Below are positions 27,132 through 35,755 of a stretch of DNA of 54,530 bases, in pieces. The notes beneath the pieces were generated by a model, which saw nothing but the letters and a program-made list of their open reading frames with translations, ran no database searches and was not told the origin of the DNA. The DNA is taken from contig NZ_ANOH01000278.1 in assembly GCF_000346505.1 (NCBI RefSeq), positions 1 to 54,530 on the forward strand. The letters run 5' to 3'. Origin of the DNA: Aporhodopirellula sallentina SM41 (GTDB taxonomy: Bacteria > Planctomycetota > Planctomycetia > Pirellulales > Pirellulaceae). The position numbers and the translations under genes were made by a program. How positions within the stretch are numbered: the stretch's first letter is position 1; the number at the start of each line of letters is the position of its first letter.

Positions 27132-28283
27132 ATGAAACCGAAAGTTGCGTTGATCGTCGAAACGTCGAGTGTCTATGGCAGGGATCTCCTGTCAGGGATT
27201 GTGCGTTACATGCGCATGCACGATCAGTGGTCGGTTTTTCTAGAGCAGCGCGACCTGCAGTTGGAACCGCCGCAGTGGCTCGGCAGTTGGCGGGGCGACG
27301 GGATCATCAGCCGTGTGACGACTCCGACGTTCATTGAGGCAATCAAGCAGACGGGGGTTCCGCTGGTCGAACTTACCGATCGCTTCGGCGCGTCGCAGTT
27401 TCCTGGCGTTCGATCGGACGATGCCGAGATCGGACGGACGGCGGCGAAGCACATGATCGAACGAGGTTTTCGTAACTTCGCTTTCTGCGGTTTTTCCGGC
27501 GAGGCGTGGTCGCAGCGGCGACAGGACGCTTTCGTCGAAGCAACCCGCGAGCATTCGTCCAACGATTGTGCGATTTATCATTCGCCCTGGACCGGGCCGG
27601 CGGCGCGGACTTGGGAAGAGGAGCAACAACATCTTGTCGACTGGCTCAAAGAGATTACTCCGCCGGTCGCCATCATGGCGTGCAACGACCTGCGCGGCAT
27701 GCACCTGATCGATGCGTGTTCCCGAGTGGACCTGGCGGTGCCCGAAGAGGCCGCGGTGATCGGTGTTGATAACGACGAGATGCTTTGCCGGGTCTGCTCG
27801 CCGACATTGTCGAGTGTGATTCCGAACGCGGAGTTGGTCGGTTTTCGTGCCGCCGAGTTGTTGGCTCGGTTGATGAAAGGCGAAACGCTCGACGCTCCGC
27901 TCGAACCAATTCCGCCGCTGGGAATCGCCGCTCGTCAGTCCACTGATGTGGTCGCAATTGATGACAGCAACATCGCCGCGGCGTTGCGCTACATGCGGGA
28001 GAACGCATGCCGTGGAGTGACCGTCGATGAAGTGATTGATAACACGGCGATTTCGCGAAGCACGCTCGAGCGTCAAGTTCGCAAGTATCTCGGACGAACG
28101 CCACAGGAGGAGATTCGCCACGTCCAAATCAAACGTGTTCGCGAGTTGTTGCAGACCACCGATCTACCCGCCGATCGGATTGCCGCCCTCTGCGGGTTCG
28201 CGCATCCGGAATACATGCATGTGGTGTTCAAACGGGTGATGGGGGTCACGCCCGGTGAGTTCCGGCGGCGGGCTGAACTATAG
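27132..28283 (+). CDS. XylR-type AraC family transcriptional regulator
   Basis: A 383-residue regulator. The N-terminal two-thirds is a LacI/periplasmic-binding type sensor domain (VALIVETSSVYGRDLLSGIVRYM, GVRSDDAEIGRTAAKHMIERG, VIGVDNDEMLC). The C-terminal 100 residues are an AraC DNA-binding domain with two helix-turn-helix motifs (ISRSTLERQVRKYLG, ADRIAALCGF). This build is that of E. coli XylR, which responds to a sugar. A GAAGG ribosome-binding site precedes the ATG. The aldose epimerase gene follows 170 bp downstream, so control of sugar use is likely; the ligand is unknown. Confidence 0.92.
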   Translation: MKPKVALIVETSSVYGRDLLSGIVRYMRMHDQWSVFLEQRDLQLEPPQWLGSWRGDGIISRVTTPTFIEAIKQTGVPLVELTDRFGASQFPGVRSDDAEIGRTAAKHMIERGFRNFAFCGFSGEAWSQRRQDAFVEATREHSSNDCAIYHSPWTGPAARTWEEEQQHLVDWLKEITPPVAIMACNDLRGMHLIDACSRVDLAVPEEAAVIGVDNDEMLCRVCSPTLSSVIPNAELVGFRAAELLARLMKGETLDAPLEPIPPLGIAARQSTDVVAIDDSNIAAALRYMRENACRGVTVDEVIDNTAISRSTLERQVRKYLGRTPQEEIRHVQIKRVRELLQTTDLPADRIAALCGFAHPEYMHVVFKRVMGVTPGEFRRRAEL

Positions 28284-28453
28284 TGTGGTCGCCGGTCGCA
28301 TCTGCTGCACTGTGACGCAACGCCGCGGTGCCGCGTACCGCGATATCAGAGACGTGATTGTGGTATGATTTGTCACGCCGATCGCAGTGCTGGTCACCCT
28401 CGATTCGTGGCGGTCCGTCGTTGAGCAGGTCCGCGTTAGGATTCAACAACGTG

Positions 28454-29569
28454 ATGAAACTTCCGTCTTTCCCTTCGCTTTATTTCACCCTCGCAATACT
28501 TCTGATGACTGCTCCTGAATCTGTTGCCGTTTCCGCGGAAGAAGCCTCTCAATCGGCTCGCCTCTACAAACTCACCAACAAGAACGCGATGGAGGTTGTC
28601 GTCACCAATTATGGCGCGATCATCACGTCGATTTTGACGCCCGACCGTGACGGCAAGATCGGTGACGTCGCACTCGGACATCGGAATGCGGTGGAGTACA
28701 TCGAGGCGGAGGAAAAGCCCTATCTCGGTGCTCTCGTCGGTCGGGTCGGAAATCGCATCGCCAAAGGTGTCTTTTCGCTCGGCGGGAAGGAGTACTCACT
28801 CGCTATCAACAACGGCGAGAATCATTTGCATGGCGGAGAGGTCGGCTTTGACAAGGTTCTTTGGAAAGTAGAATCCGCAGATACCCAGTCCATTCGGATG
28901 TCGTATCTGTCCAAGCACCTCGAAGAGGGCTATCCTGGAAACCTGAACGTCACGGTCACCTACACTCTTACCGACGAAAACTCACTCATCGTCGATTATG
29001 TTGCGACCACTGATCAGGCGACGCCGGTCAACCTGACTCAGCATACGTATTTCAACCTTGCGGGCGAGGGCACCGGCAACGTTCTCGATCATGAGGTGAT
29101 GCTCAACGCTGATCGCTTCACCCCGATTGATGAACGGCTGATCCCCACCGGTGAATTGCGTGCGGTCGCCGACTCACCTTTCGATTTCACTTCACCCAAA
29201 ACGATCGGACGCGACATCAACGCAGACGATGAACAGCTCAAACGCGCCAACGGGTTTGACCACAACTGGGTTCTGAACAAAGGTGTCGATGCGACCGAGT
29301 TGACTCTCGCGGCCGTTGTCTATGAACCAACCACCGGTCGTTTGCTCACGGTCAGCACAACCGAGCCCGGAGTTCAGTTTTACACGGGCAATTTCCTCTC
29401 CGGAAAACTGATTGGAAAAACGGGCAAGGCCTATGCCCATCGTGGCGGATTCTGTTTGGAGACTCAGCATTTTCCCGACAGCCCCAACCAACCCAGCTTT
29501 CCTTCGACAGTTTTGAAGCCGGGTGACACCTACCAATCGCAAACCGTGTTCGCGTTTTCGGCGAGGTAG
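28454..29569 (+). CDS. Exported aldose 1-epimerase (galactose mutarotase)
   Basis: A 371-residue enzyme interconverting alpha and beta anomers of aldoses. The ATG at 28454 gives a clear signal peptide (about 1-24, ending SVAVSAEE), so it acts outside the cytoplasm, unlike E. coli GalM. Catalytic residues are present: NHLHGG, the acid His197 in LTQHTYFN and base Glu336 in GFCLETQHFPDS. A GTG at 28451 is an alternative start. It follows the XylR-type regulator, and a strong intrinsic terminator lies 36 bp after the stop. Confidence 0.95.
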   Translation: MKLPSFPSLYFTLAILLMTAPESVAVSAEEASQSARLYKLTNKNAMEVVVTNYGAIITSILTPDRDGKIGDVALGHRNAVEYIEAEEKPYLGALVGRVGNRIAKGVFSLGGKEYSLAINNGENHLHGGEVGFDKVLWKVESADTQSIRMSYLSKHLEEGYPGNLNVTVTYTLTDENSLIVDYVATTDQATPVNLTQHTYFNLAGEGTGNVLDHEVMLNADRFTPIDERLIPTGELRAVADSPFDFTSPKTIGRDINADDEQLKRANGFDHNWVLNKGVDATELTLAAVVYEPTTGRLLTVSTTEPGVQFYTGNFLSGKLIGKTGKAYAHRGGFCLETQHFPDSPNQPSFPSTVLKPGDTYQSQTVFAFSAR

Positions 29570-29604
29570 CCGAGGTCGGATCGGCTGCTTGCCTTCGTAC
29601 GACT

Positions 29605-29636
29605 CTCTCCGCCGGTGATCCGGTGGGGAGTTTTTT
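29605..29636 (+). terminator. Intrinsic terminator after aldose 1-epimerase gene
   Basis: An 11-bp stem (CTCTCCGCCGG at 29605-29615 with CCGGTGGGGAG at 29620-29630, two G-U pairs), a four-base loop and a run of six T. Confidence 0.9.
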
Positions 29637-29779
29637 ATGCGCCGACGACGGTGATGGTGACCGATTGTGTAGGCGATCGAATCGGCATGGTGTTTGCGAT
29701 GCACTGCTAATGCCCGTTGTGGGTTATGCCGCGTCGGTCGTGACGCGTGAAGCCATCGCCAACCAATTAGGAATTCGAT

Positions 29780-30250
29780 ATGTACCGTTCTGTTCTCACT
29801 CTTGTCACCATGGCCGTTGCCATGACCGTCTGTCCGGCCGCTCGCGCCGAGGAAGGTACCGACTCGGTCATGGAAAAACTGCAGGGCGTGTGGAACGTCA
29901 CGCGTGGTGTTAGCCAAGGCGAGGATATCCCGAAGAAGGATCTCAAGGGAACGAAGATGAAAATCGAGGACAATGTCATCGTGACCTACGACGCAGACGA
30001 GAACGAGAAGTACCGTGCGAGTTTCTCGATTAATTCCAGCGTTCAGCCGATCGCGATCGACATGGAAACGAAAACGAAGGGGATGCCACCGATGAAATCG
30101 CTAGGGATCGTGAAGCTGAGCGAAGGCAACGGACTGAAACTTTGTTACGCCCTTCCGGGAGTCGATCGTCCTGCCAAGTTTCAATCGAAGGAAGGCGAGA
30201 TGACCATGTTGTTCATGGCCAAGAAAGAGTCGGCAACGAAATCGAAATGA
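29780..30250 (+). CDS. Small exported protein, TIGR03067-like
   Basis: A 156-residue protein with a signal peptide (about 1-24, ending ARAEEG). The mature part matches the planctomycete TIGR03067 pattern: LQGVWNVTRGVSQGED, a lipocalin-like beta-rich body, a central IAIDMETK strand and GLKLCYALPGVDRPAKF near the end. The function of the family is unknown. An AGGA ribosome-binding site precedes the ATG. The next gene starts 41 bp after the stop and may be cotranscribed. Confidence 0.8.
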   Translation: MYRSVLTLVTMAVAMTVCPAARAEEGTDSVMEKLQGVWNVTRGVSQGEDIPKKDLKGTKMKIEDNVIVTYDADENEKYRASFSINSSVQPIAIDMETKTKGMPPMKSLGIVKLSEGNGLKLCYALPGVDRPAKFQSKEGEMTMLFMAKKESATKSK

Positions 30251-30291
30251 TTGATGGTCATTAACCGTGCACGCTCTTGGGAGATAGATTG

Positions 30292-30786
30292 ATGTCGAAC
30301 GAATGCTTAGTTGCTGAATTTTCAAACGCGGAGTCTTTGGGCCTCGCGCTCGAGGTGTTGGAGAAAGCCGGATACGGTCGTGATCAGGTGTCGATTGTTT
30401 CGACGCCTGATCAAGTGGAACGCTACGTACCGCACGATGGTGGCAGCAATGCCGATGCACCGCCGGCCGAAAAGACGACCGGGGCGTCGACGCTCGCAGG
30501 CGGTGCGATTGGCGCTATCCTTGGGGCGGGAACCATGATCGGTCCGCTGCTAGTGGCCGGACCGATCGTTGGGATGGCGGTTGGCGCGGCCGGTGGTGGG
30601 CTGTTGTCCGCAGTGGGCTCGCTCAGCATCAGCAAAGACGCCGCGTCGCGGTATGAACGAAACGTCGCCACCGGTGCGTCGCTCATCGTCGTGATAGATG
30701 ACTCGATCAAGCTGAACGACGCTGAACGTGGGCTGAAAACATGCGACCCGGTGAGCCTCGAACGTTACGACGTGAAGCGAGATTGA
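30292..30786 (+). CDS. Glycine-zipper membrane-associated stress-type protein
   Basis: A 164-residue protein. The ATG at 30292 has a GGGAGA ribosome-binding site 7 bp upstream. An N-terminal ferredoxin-like domain (LVAEFSNAESLGLALEVLEKAGY) resembles the general-stress GSP17M/DUF1269 group. It is followed by a Gly/Ala-rich hydrophobic stretch (about 66-112) typical of glycine-zipper segments, and a C-terminal domain. It probably associates with the membrane. The stress link is family-based inference. Confidence 0.7.
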   Translation: MSNECLVAEFSNAESLGLALEVLEKAGYGRDQVSIVSTPDQVERYVPHDGGSNADAPPAEKTTGASTLAGGAIGAILGAGTMIGPLLVAGPIVGMAVGAAGGGLLSAVGSLSISKDAASRYERNVATGASLIVVIDDSIKLNDAERGLKTCDPVSLERYDVKRD

Positions 30787-30928
30787 GAGCTAGTCCGAAA
30801 GCTTCGGTGAGCAATCCCGTCGCTGGATTCGTCAGTATTCAAACCACCGAAGTCTGGCGACATCGGCTTTTTCGCCGTGTAAAAACGTTCTGGCGTTGAT
30901 GACGGCAGTCGTGATTTCCGGGCTGCGT

Positions 30929-31426
30929 TTAGCAGTCGTTTGCGCGGGCTCGCTCGACGAGGTAACGCAGCGACGGAGAAATGCCGCTGGCCTCTTGGAT
31001 GTCGGATTGTAGACTCATGTAAACCGGTTCGACGGGACGTTGCGACAGCACGCATCCGACGACCTCATGTAGCACGGTTTTGTTGAGAGGTTTGAGAACC
31101 AAGGTCGTTCCGCCGAAGTCTTGCACAACATCCGCGACTTGCTCATCGAGCAAGCTTGTGACTACGATCGCAGGCATGTTTTGATATCGGGGATTCTCGC
31201 CTGAACGCATGTTGTTCAGGAGTTCCAGACCGCTCATGCCCGGCATCTCAATGTCGGTGATCAGTAGGTCGCAGTCGTCTTCCTGGATACTCTCCCAAGC
31301 GGCTAGGCCATCCGACTCACAGGAAGTCACCAGCCCAAACTCTTGCAGCCATCGATTGAGGACTTCTCGAGAGCTACGGACATCGTCAGCGATCACGCAT
31401 CGACGGCCTTCAAAAACTGGTTGCAT
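30929..31426 (-). CDS. Single-domain response regulator (CheY-like)
   Basis: A 165-residue receiver protein. The ATG at 31426 is used, since upstream in-frame sequence does not resemble a receiver. The acidic pair D14/D15, phospho-acceptor D58 (LLITDIEMPGMSG), Thr90 and Lys112 (LVLKP) are all in place. There is no output domain; about 35 extra residues follow the receiver. It might serve a phosphorelay or chemotaxis-type switch, but no kinase is adjacent. Confidence 0.9.
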   Translation of the reverse strand: MQPVFEGRRCVIADDVRSSREVLNRWLQEFGLVTSCESDGLAAWESIQEDDCDLLITDIEMPGMSGLELLNNMRSGENPRYQNMPAIVVTSLLDEQVADVVQDFGGTTLVLKPLNKTVLHEVVGCVLSQRPVEPVYMSLQSDIQEASGISPSLRYLVERARANDC

Positions 31427-31943
31427 ACAAAGTTCTAACGTTGCGAAAACTGGACGGTTCGGCCACCGAGTTTTGGTGGCGAGGTGCGTTTGCCATGGGA
31501 ACGCACACCGCGTACCCAATAGAGCTCGGGATTTTACCCGCCTTAGAGGGTTTGGGTAGGGAGTCTTGTTCGGCGTTCTGGTTAAATTTACATGTGCGAG
31601 TGGATAGTTTTTCTACAAGTATTTTCTCGACGACCTTGACCGCCTCTCGACTGATCGGTGATCGACCAAAGTCGGGCAGGCGTGGTTTATCCGCGAACAG
31701 AAGTAATCAAATTCCCCGGGCTGTACACCGATTGAGGTCGACCGGGCCTACCGAGAATTAATTGATTGTGAGCGGTGATTCCTTAGGCTCCTTGCTTCGT
31801 CGTGCCATTAATGCTGGGCACGTCCGTCGAGCAAGTTGACATCTGTTAACCGTCGCCAATCCGATGTTTCGAACCGTCCGAAAAGGCGATAACCAGTTGG
31901 CCGGAATTCGTTCGCTTTGGCGTGAGAACCTAGCTACGCGTTC
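31427..31943. other. Intergenic stretch without recognised feature
   Basis: About 517 bp upstream of the response regulator and beyond the end of the ABC permease, both on the minus strand. It should carry the regulator promoter. I see no gene or clear repeat. Confidence 0.5.
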
Positions 31944-32930
31944 TCAAAGAGGGGCCGGTAAATCGCGTTTTTCGAACCGGACAATTGCGACCAGGTAGAG
32001 GATCGCCCCCATGATCAGAAGAAGCCCAGGGTAGGAAAGAGGTGGGTATGTCCCGTCGCCCATTGGCGTCGTCAAGTTCCACGGCGACCACAAGTCTCCG
32101 TCGCGAACGAGCCCCGTCATCTTCTGAGGTCGATAGCAGTTGAAGAACGACATCGACTGCAACCAAGAGAGCGACTCGGCGGCTTTGCCAAGGCCGAACA
32201 TCACCAGTTGGATCACGTACACGGTCATCACGCCGCCGATCGTGCGCCAGCGATAACGATCGAAGCTGCTAAAGCAAGAACTCATCCCGAGCAGGAAGAA
32301 TCCGAACGCGAAGAGATGGAACACCGCGGCGGTGTAGGTCAGCGGATTCACCCGTTCGCTCATTCCAAAAGAGATCTCGGTGGGAGCGTCGTTGGTCAGC
32401 GGCAATTCGAATCCGAGAAAGGGGACTCGCATCGACGGTGGGGGAATGGTTTCGGTCAGCGTGGTCGTCTCGATTCCAACCGTCATTCCTGCCCATAGCA
32501 AAACGCACAGCGTGATCAGTCCAGCGATGCTGACGGTGGCGTGCGATAGGATGAATCGTGTGCGGCTGATCGGTTGGCTTAAGAGCATTTCCAGCGTGCC
32601 GCGTCCGAGTTCACCACTGACGACATCGCTGCCGCGGGCAACGCACCAGATCACGGTGCAAAGGATCACGATCGGTTCGTCGAAGGTCATTCCGACCCGT
32701 CCGGTATACGTAAACAGCGCGTCGAAAGAAACCGGCGCGAACTTCTCGTAGTCGCGGAACTGTTCGATGATTGTTTGGAACTTTCCCATGTCGAGCAGTT
32801 TGACGACCCAAACCCTTACCCATCCGAACGCGAACAACGCGACGGCGAGGAAGGCGAACAGTAACGATGCTTGGCCGATGTTTTTGCGAATCATCATTCG
32901 GTCGACACCGATGTCTCTTAGTCGGATCAT
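31944..32930 (-). CDS. ABC-2 type transporter permease
   Basis: A 328-residue multi-pass membrane protein. The ATG at 32930 overlaps the stop of the ATPase gene (ATGA), which fixes the start. About six hydrophobic helices are visible, with a large loop between the first two and the pattern RGSDVVSGELGRGTLEMLLSQPISR typical of ABC-2 permeases. It forms an exporter with the upstream ATPase. The substrate is unknown. Confidence 0.9.
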   Translation of the reverse strand: MIRLRDIGVDRMMIRKNIGQASLLFAFLAVALFAFGWVRVWVVKLLDMGKFQTIIEQFRDYEKFAPVSFDALFTYTGRVGMTFDEPIVILCTVIWCVARGSDVVSGELGRGTLEMLLSQPISRTRFILSHATVSIAGLITLCVLLWAGMTVGIETTTLTETIPPPSMRVPFLGFELPLTNDAPTEISFGMSERVNPLTYTAAVFHLFAFGFFLLGMSSCFSSFDRYRWRTIGGVMTVYVIQLVMFGLGKAAESLSWLQSMSFFNCYRPQKMTGLVRDGDLWSPWNLTTPMGDGTYPPLSYPGLLLIMGAILYLVAIVRFEKRDLPAPL

Positions 32931-33946
32931 GATGCGGCTCCGCTGGCTTGACGCGAGACTTCCGTGGTGCGAGACCACTTCGGATCGTTGCTGTCTTTGC
33001 CCAGGTGCACCGAGTGGTACACGGAATGAAGACCGAGTGGTTCGATGCGCATGTGTTCGAGGTTAAGTGATGCGATCCAGTTCAGCGTAGGTGCTAAATC
33101 GCCTGCGGTATCGATGCAAACGTTGCGGCCGTGAGGTCCGGACGGCCCGATGCGAAATTGCTCGATCCGGTTCCGCAGGTCGTCGGGCACTTGGCTGAGT
33201 CGGTCTTCTGTTTCAGTGGTCGGCGAGCCTTCTTCAGGTAGCCACGCCGTTAGCCGATGACGTTGGAATAGATCTTCCATGACCAGTTTTTTCGCGAGTT
33301 CACCCTTTCGGAGGAACGCGACACGGTCGCAGGTTTGCTCGATCTCTGACAGAACGTGAGATGAGAACATCACCGTTCGACCGGCATCTCGTTCCGCCAG
33401 CACGAGTTGCAGGACTTCGCCGCGAACGGTCGGGTCGAGGTTTGCGGTGGGCTCGTCGAGAATCAGCAACGGCGTCCGTGGTCCAAACACGACAGCCAAC
33501 GCGAGTTTCTGCCGCATGCCGGTCGACATGAACGCGACGCGACGAGAGAGATCGAGTTCCAACCGCTCGGCAACGTCGAGGCTGCGTTCCAAATTTCCCT
33601 GTGGGTGCATTTGCGAGAAAAAACGCAGCACCCCGCTGCCTCGCATGTGACGCGGTAGCCTCGCATCGCCAGGCAAATAGGCGACACGTGATCGCACCGC
33701 GACGGAGTCTTGTTCGGGATCGAAACCCACGACTTCGCACGAGCCAGACGTGACGTGCAGGTAACCCAGCAGCAAACGGATCAACGTCGTTTTGCCGGCT
33801 CCGTTGGGACCGAGCAATCCAAAAATTTCGCCTTTGTGGACCTCAAGGCTGCAATCTCGCAACGCTGTGAAATCGCCGTAGCTCTTCGTCAAACGGTGCG
33901 TCGTGACGATGGGCGTCGGTACGGAAGGATCGAGGGATGATTCCAC
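32927..33946 (-). CDS. ABC transporter ATP-binding protein
   Basis: A 339-residue ATPase. Walker A is GPNGAGKTT (Lys52), the signature is MSTGMRQKLAL, Walker B is LLILDEPTANLD, and the switch His is in SSHVL. A C-terminal extension of about 110 residues after the core may contact the permease or substrate. It is the first gene of a two-gene exporter operon with ATGA coupling. The type is that of gliding, antibiotic or Cu-processing exporters; the substrate cannot be assigned. Confidence 0.92.
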   Translation of the reverse strand: MESSLDPSVPTPIVTTHRLTKSYGDFTALRDCSLEVHKGEIFGLLGPNGAGKTTLIRLLLGYLHVTSGSCEVVGFDPEQDSVAVRSRVAYLPGDARLPRHMRGSGVLRFFSQMHPQGNLERSLDVAERLELDLSRRVAFMSTGMRQKLALAVVFGPRTPLLILDEPTANLDPTVRGEVLQLVLAERDAGRTVMFSSHVLSEIEQTCDRVAFLRKGELAKKLVMEDLFQRHRLTAWLPEEGSPTTETEDRLSQVPDDLRNRIEQFRIGPSGPHGRNVCIDTAGDLAPTLNWIASLNLEHMRIEPLGLHSVYHSVHLGKDSNDPKWSRTTEVSRQASGAAS

Positions 33947-34289
33947 GAGGCGTGATTAATGTGAAGAGCGCGAGAAGGTATGTGAACAATCGTTTGCGAG
34001 AATTCTTGAAAGGGGCAAACGTGTTGTATCGTCCGTGTCTTTATTGAAGTCTGTCAATGCTTTGTTCGTGTCGGCGACTGTTTGCCGCGTCCGCGTGGGC
34101 AGCGTGGCAACAGTGAATGTAGACGAGAAACGATTGAGACGCTCGACCGGGGAAGTTTACGGGAGGCTGTGCTAACGACGGATTGCTCAATTTGCAGCGG
34201 TCGCTTGGGAAACGAACTGGATCGACAGCGGTTATCAAGACGCGACGAATGCAGAGACAGCGAGCGGACGAGTCAACTTTCCAAATGCT
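33947..34289. other. Intergenic stretch without recognised feature
   Basis: About 340 bp holding the promoter of the ABC operon on the minus strand and the 3' flank of the M20 deacylase gene. No gene, repeat or strong terminator was found. Confidence 0.5.
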
Positions 34290-35504
34290 CTAGCAGCACC
34301 AGCGGCGTATTGTGTCTTCGTAAAAACGAATGCCGGTTTCGAGTTGTTCGATTTCGATAAACTCGTCGGTCGTGTGAGCCTGTGAGATGCTGCCCGGGCC
34401 GCAAACGACTCTGTGCTGAAGCTGGCCGAAGGCACACGCGTCGGTTGCATAGCAGACCGCTTCGGGGGAGTTGGGGCCGATGTAGGTGGATGCCAGTTCG
34501 CAGAATTCTCGGATGAACGGAGCCTCCGCGTCGGTGTGCATCGGATCGCCGCCGGAGTAGAGGGTGAACGTCAGTCCGAGTTCGTCGGCGCGTCGTTTGA
34601 CTTGTTCGATGATGTCTTTCCCGTCAACGCCGGGCATGGTTCGCATGCTCGCCCAAGCGTTGCTGTGATCGGGAACGATGTTAACCGTCTTCATCCCGTC
34701 GCTGACGCCAAAGTTCCACGTTAAGGTCGGTGGATCGAACGCGTCGTTTCGCAGTGCCTCGTCCGTAAGGCAGCGGTTGTGAATTTCTAGGAGCGTTTGC
34801 AGCATCGGTACCATTGCCACATTTGCGTTGACGCCCATGTCCGTACTGCTGTGTGCGGCGTGGCCTTGCGATCGGATTTGCATCCCGCAGATGCCTTTGT
34901 GTGCATGGATCACGTGCAACATCGTCGGTTCGCCGATGATGCTCACCGGATCGGCGGCGACGAGTTCTGTGTACGCGTTTGAGTTCTCGGTCAAAAAGCG
35001 AGCGCCTTCGAACCCGACTTCTTCGTCCGCGGTGCATGCGATCCACAGCGGCAGTTTTTGCTCTTCATGGGGCGTTTTCCTGGCCGCGTCGAGGAACGCA
35101 ACGAGTGAGCCCTTCATGTCGCAGGCACCGCGGCCATAAACCCGTCCGTCGAGAACGATCGCACTGAACGGGTCACCGCCCGGACCGGTCCAGCGGTCTG
35201 CGGTCACAGTGTCGGTATGGCAAAAGTAAGCTAGGCCACCGGGAGCGTTCTTTGGCGATGTTTCCTCGTCGCTCGCAGAAGACGACTGCGTCTCGTCCAG
35301 CTTCGGATGCGAAGAGAGTGGACGGCGACACGCGAGCAGATTGCATTTGAGCACCCCGCGAGCATCCATGTACGTTGTGCGTTCGACCTCGAAGTTCAAT
35401 TCCTCGAGCAAGGATGAAACGTAATCCGAGATCGGTTCGTTTGAATTCTTGCTGACGGAATCGAACGAGATCAGCCGGGTCAGATTGTCTAGGGCGTTTA
35501 ACAT
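34290..35504 (-). CDS. M20 family deacylase, acetylornithine deacetylase (ArgE)-like
   Basis: A 404-residue metallohydrolase. Metal and catalytic residues are seen in order: YFCHTDTV, GRGACDMKGS, ADEEVGFEG, and the C-terminal GPGSISQAHTTDEFIE. The dimerisation domain lies between (GICGMQIRSQGHAAHSS). An extra Ser/Pro-rich stretch around residues 58-88 (before YFCHTDTV) is not part of the usual fold. ArgE removes acetyl from N-acetylornithine in arginine synthesis. Related M20 enzymes act on succinyl-diaminopimelate or other acyl-amino acids, so specificity is open. No arginine gene is adjacent. Confidence 0.88.
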   Translation of the reverse strand: MLNALDNLTRLISFDSVSKNSNEPISDYVSSLLEELNFEVERTTYMDARGVLKCNLLACRRPLSSHPKLDETQSSSASDEETSPKNAPGGLAYFCHTDTVTADRWTGPGGDPFSAIVLDGRVYGRGACDMKGSLVAFLDAARKTPHEEQKLPLWIACTADEEVGFEGARFLTENSNAYTELVAADPVSIIGEPTMLHVIHAHKGICGMQIRSQGHAAHSSTDMGVNANVAMVPMLQTLLEIHNRCLTDEALRNDAFDPPTLTWNFGVSDGMKTVNIVPDHSNAWASMRTMPGVDGKDIIEQVKRRADELGLTFTLYSGGDPMHTDAEAPFIREFCELASTYIGPNSPEAVCYATDACAFGQLQHRVVCGPGSISQAHTTDEFIEIEQLETGIRFYEDTIRRWCC

Positions 35505-35637
35505 AACCTTTTGTTTATCATCTCGCCCCCGTGCCGGATAGATCCGCGATGGCGCGTCCGCCGCAGTAACTCGGTCAACGCGGTTTTGATGAGCCTTGCG
35601 TGCTCACCATTTGAATCCCGCGATCGCGGGCGCAACG

Positions 35638-35671
35638 AAACGCCTGAATCCCGTGAGAGATTCAGGCGTTT
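35638..35671 (-). terminator. Strong hairpin downstream of the helicase gene
   Basis: A perfect 13-bp stem (AAACGCCTGAATC at 35638-35650 with its complement at 35659-35671) and an 8-base loop, about 85 bp after the helicase stop. On the minus strand the 3' arm ends in GTTTCGTT. A 14-bp palindrome CCCGCGATCGCGGG lies next to it at 35617-35630. Confidence 0.75.
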
Positions 35672-35755
35672 GAAGTAGAGAAGCCGAGCAGTGTCTACGC
35701 GGCAAAGCGGATCGGTTCGTTAGCCAGCAAATTTGTCAGCGAGCTGACGCGATTA

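Noticed and set aside
35617-35630. CCCGCGATCGCGGG palindrome as an operator
   Set aside because: A single perfect palindrome beside a terminator; nothing links it to a regulator.
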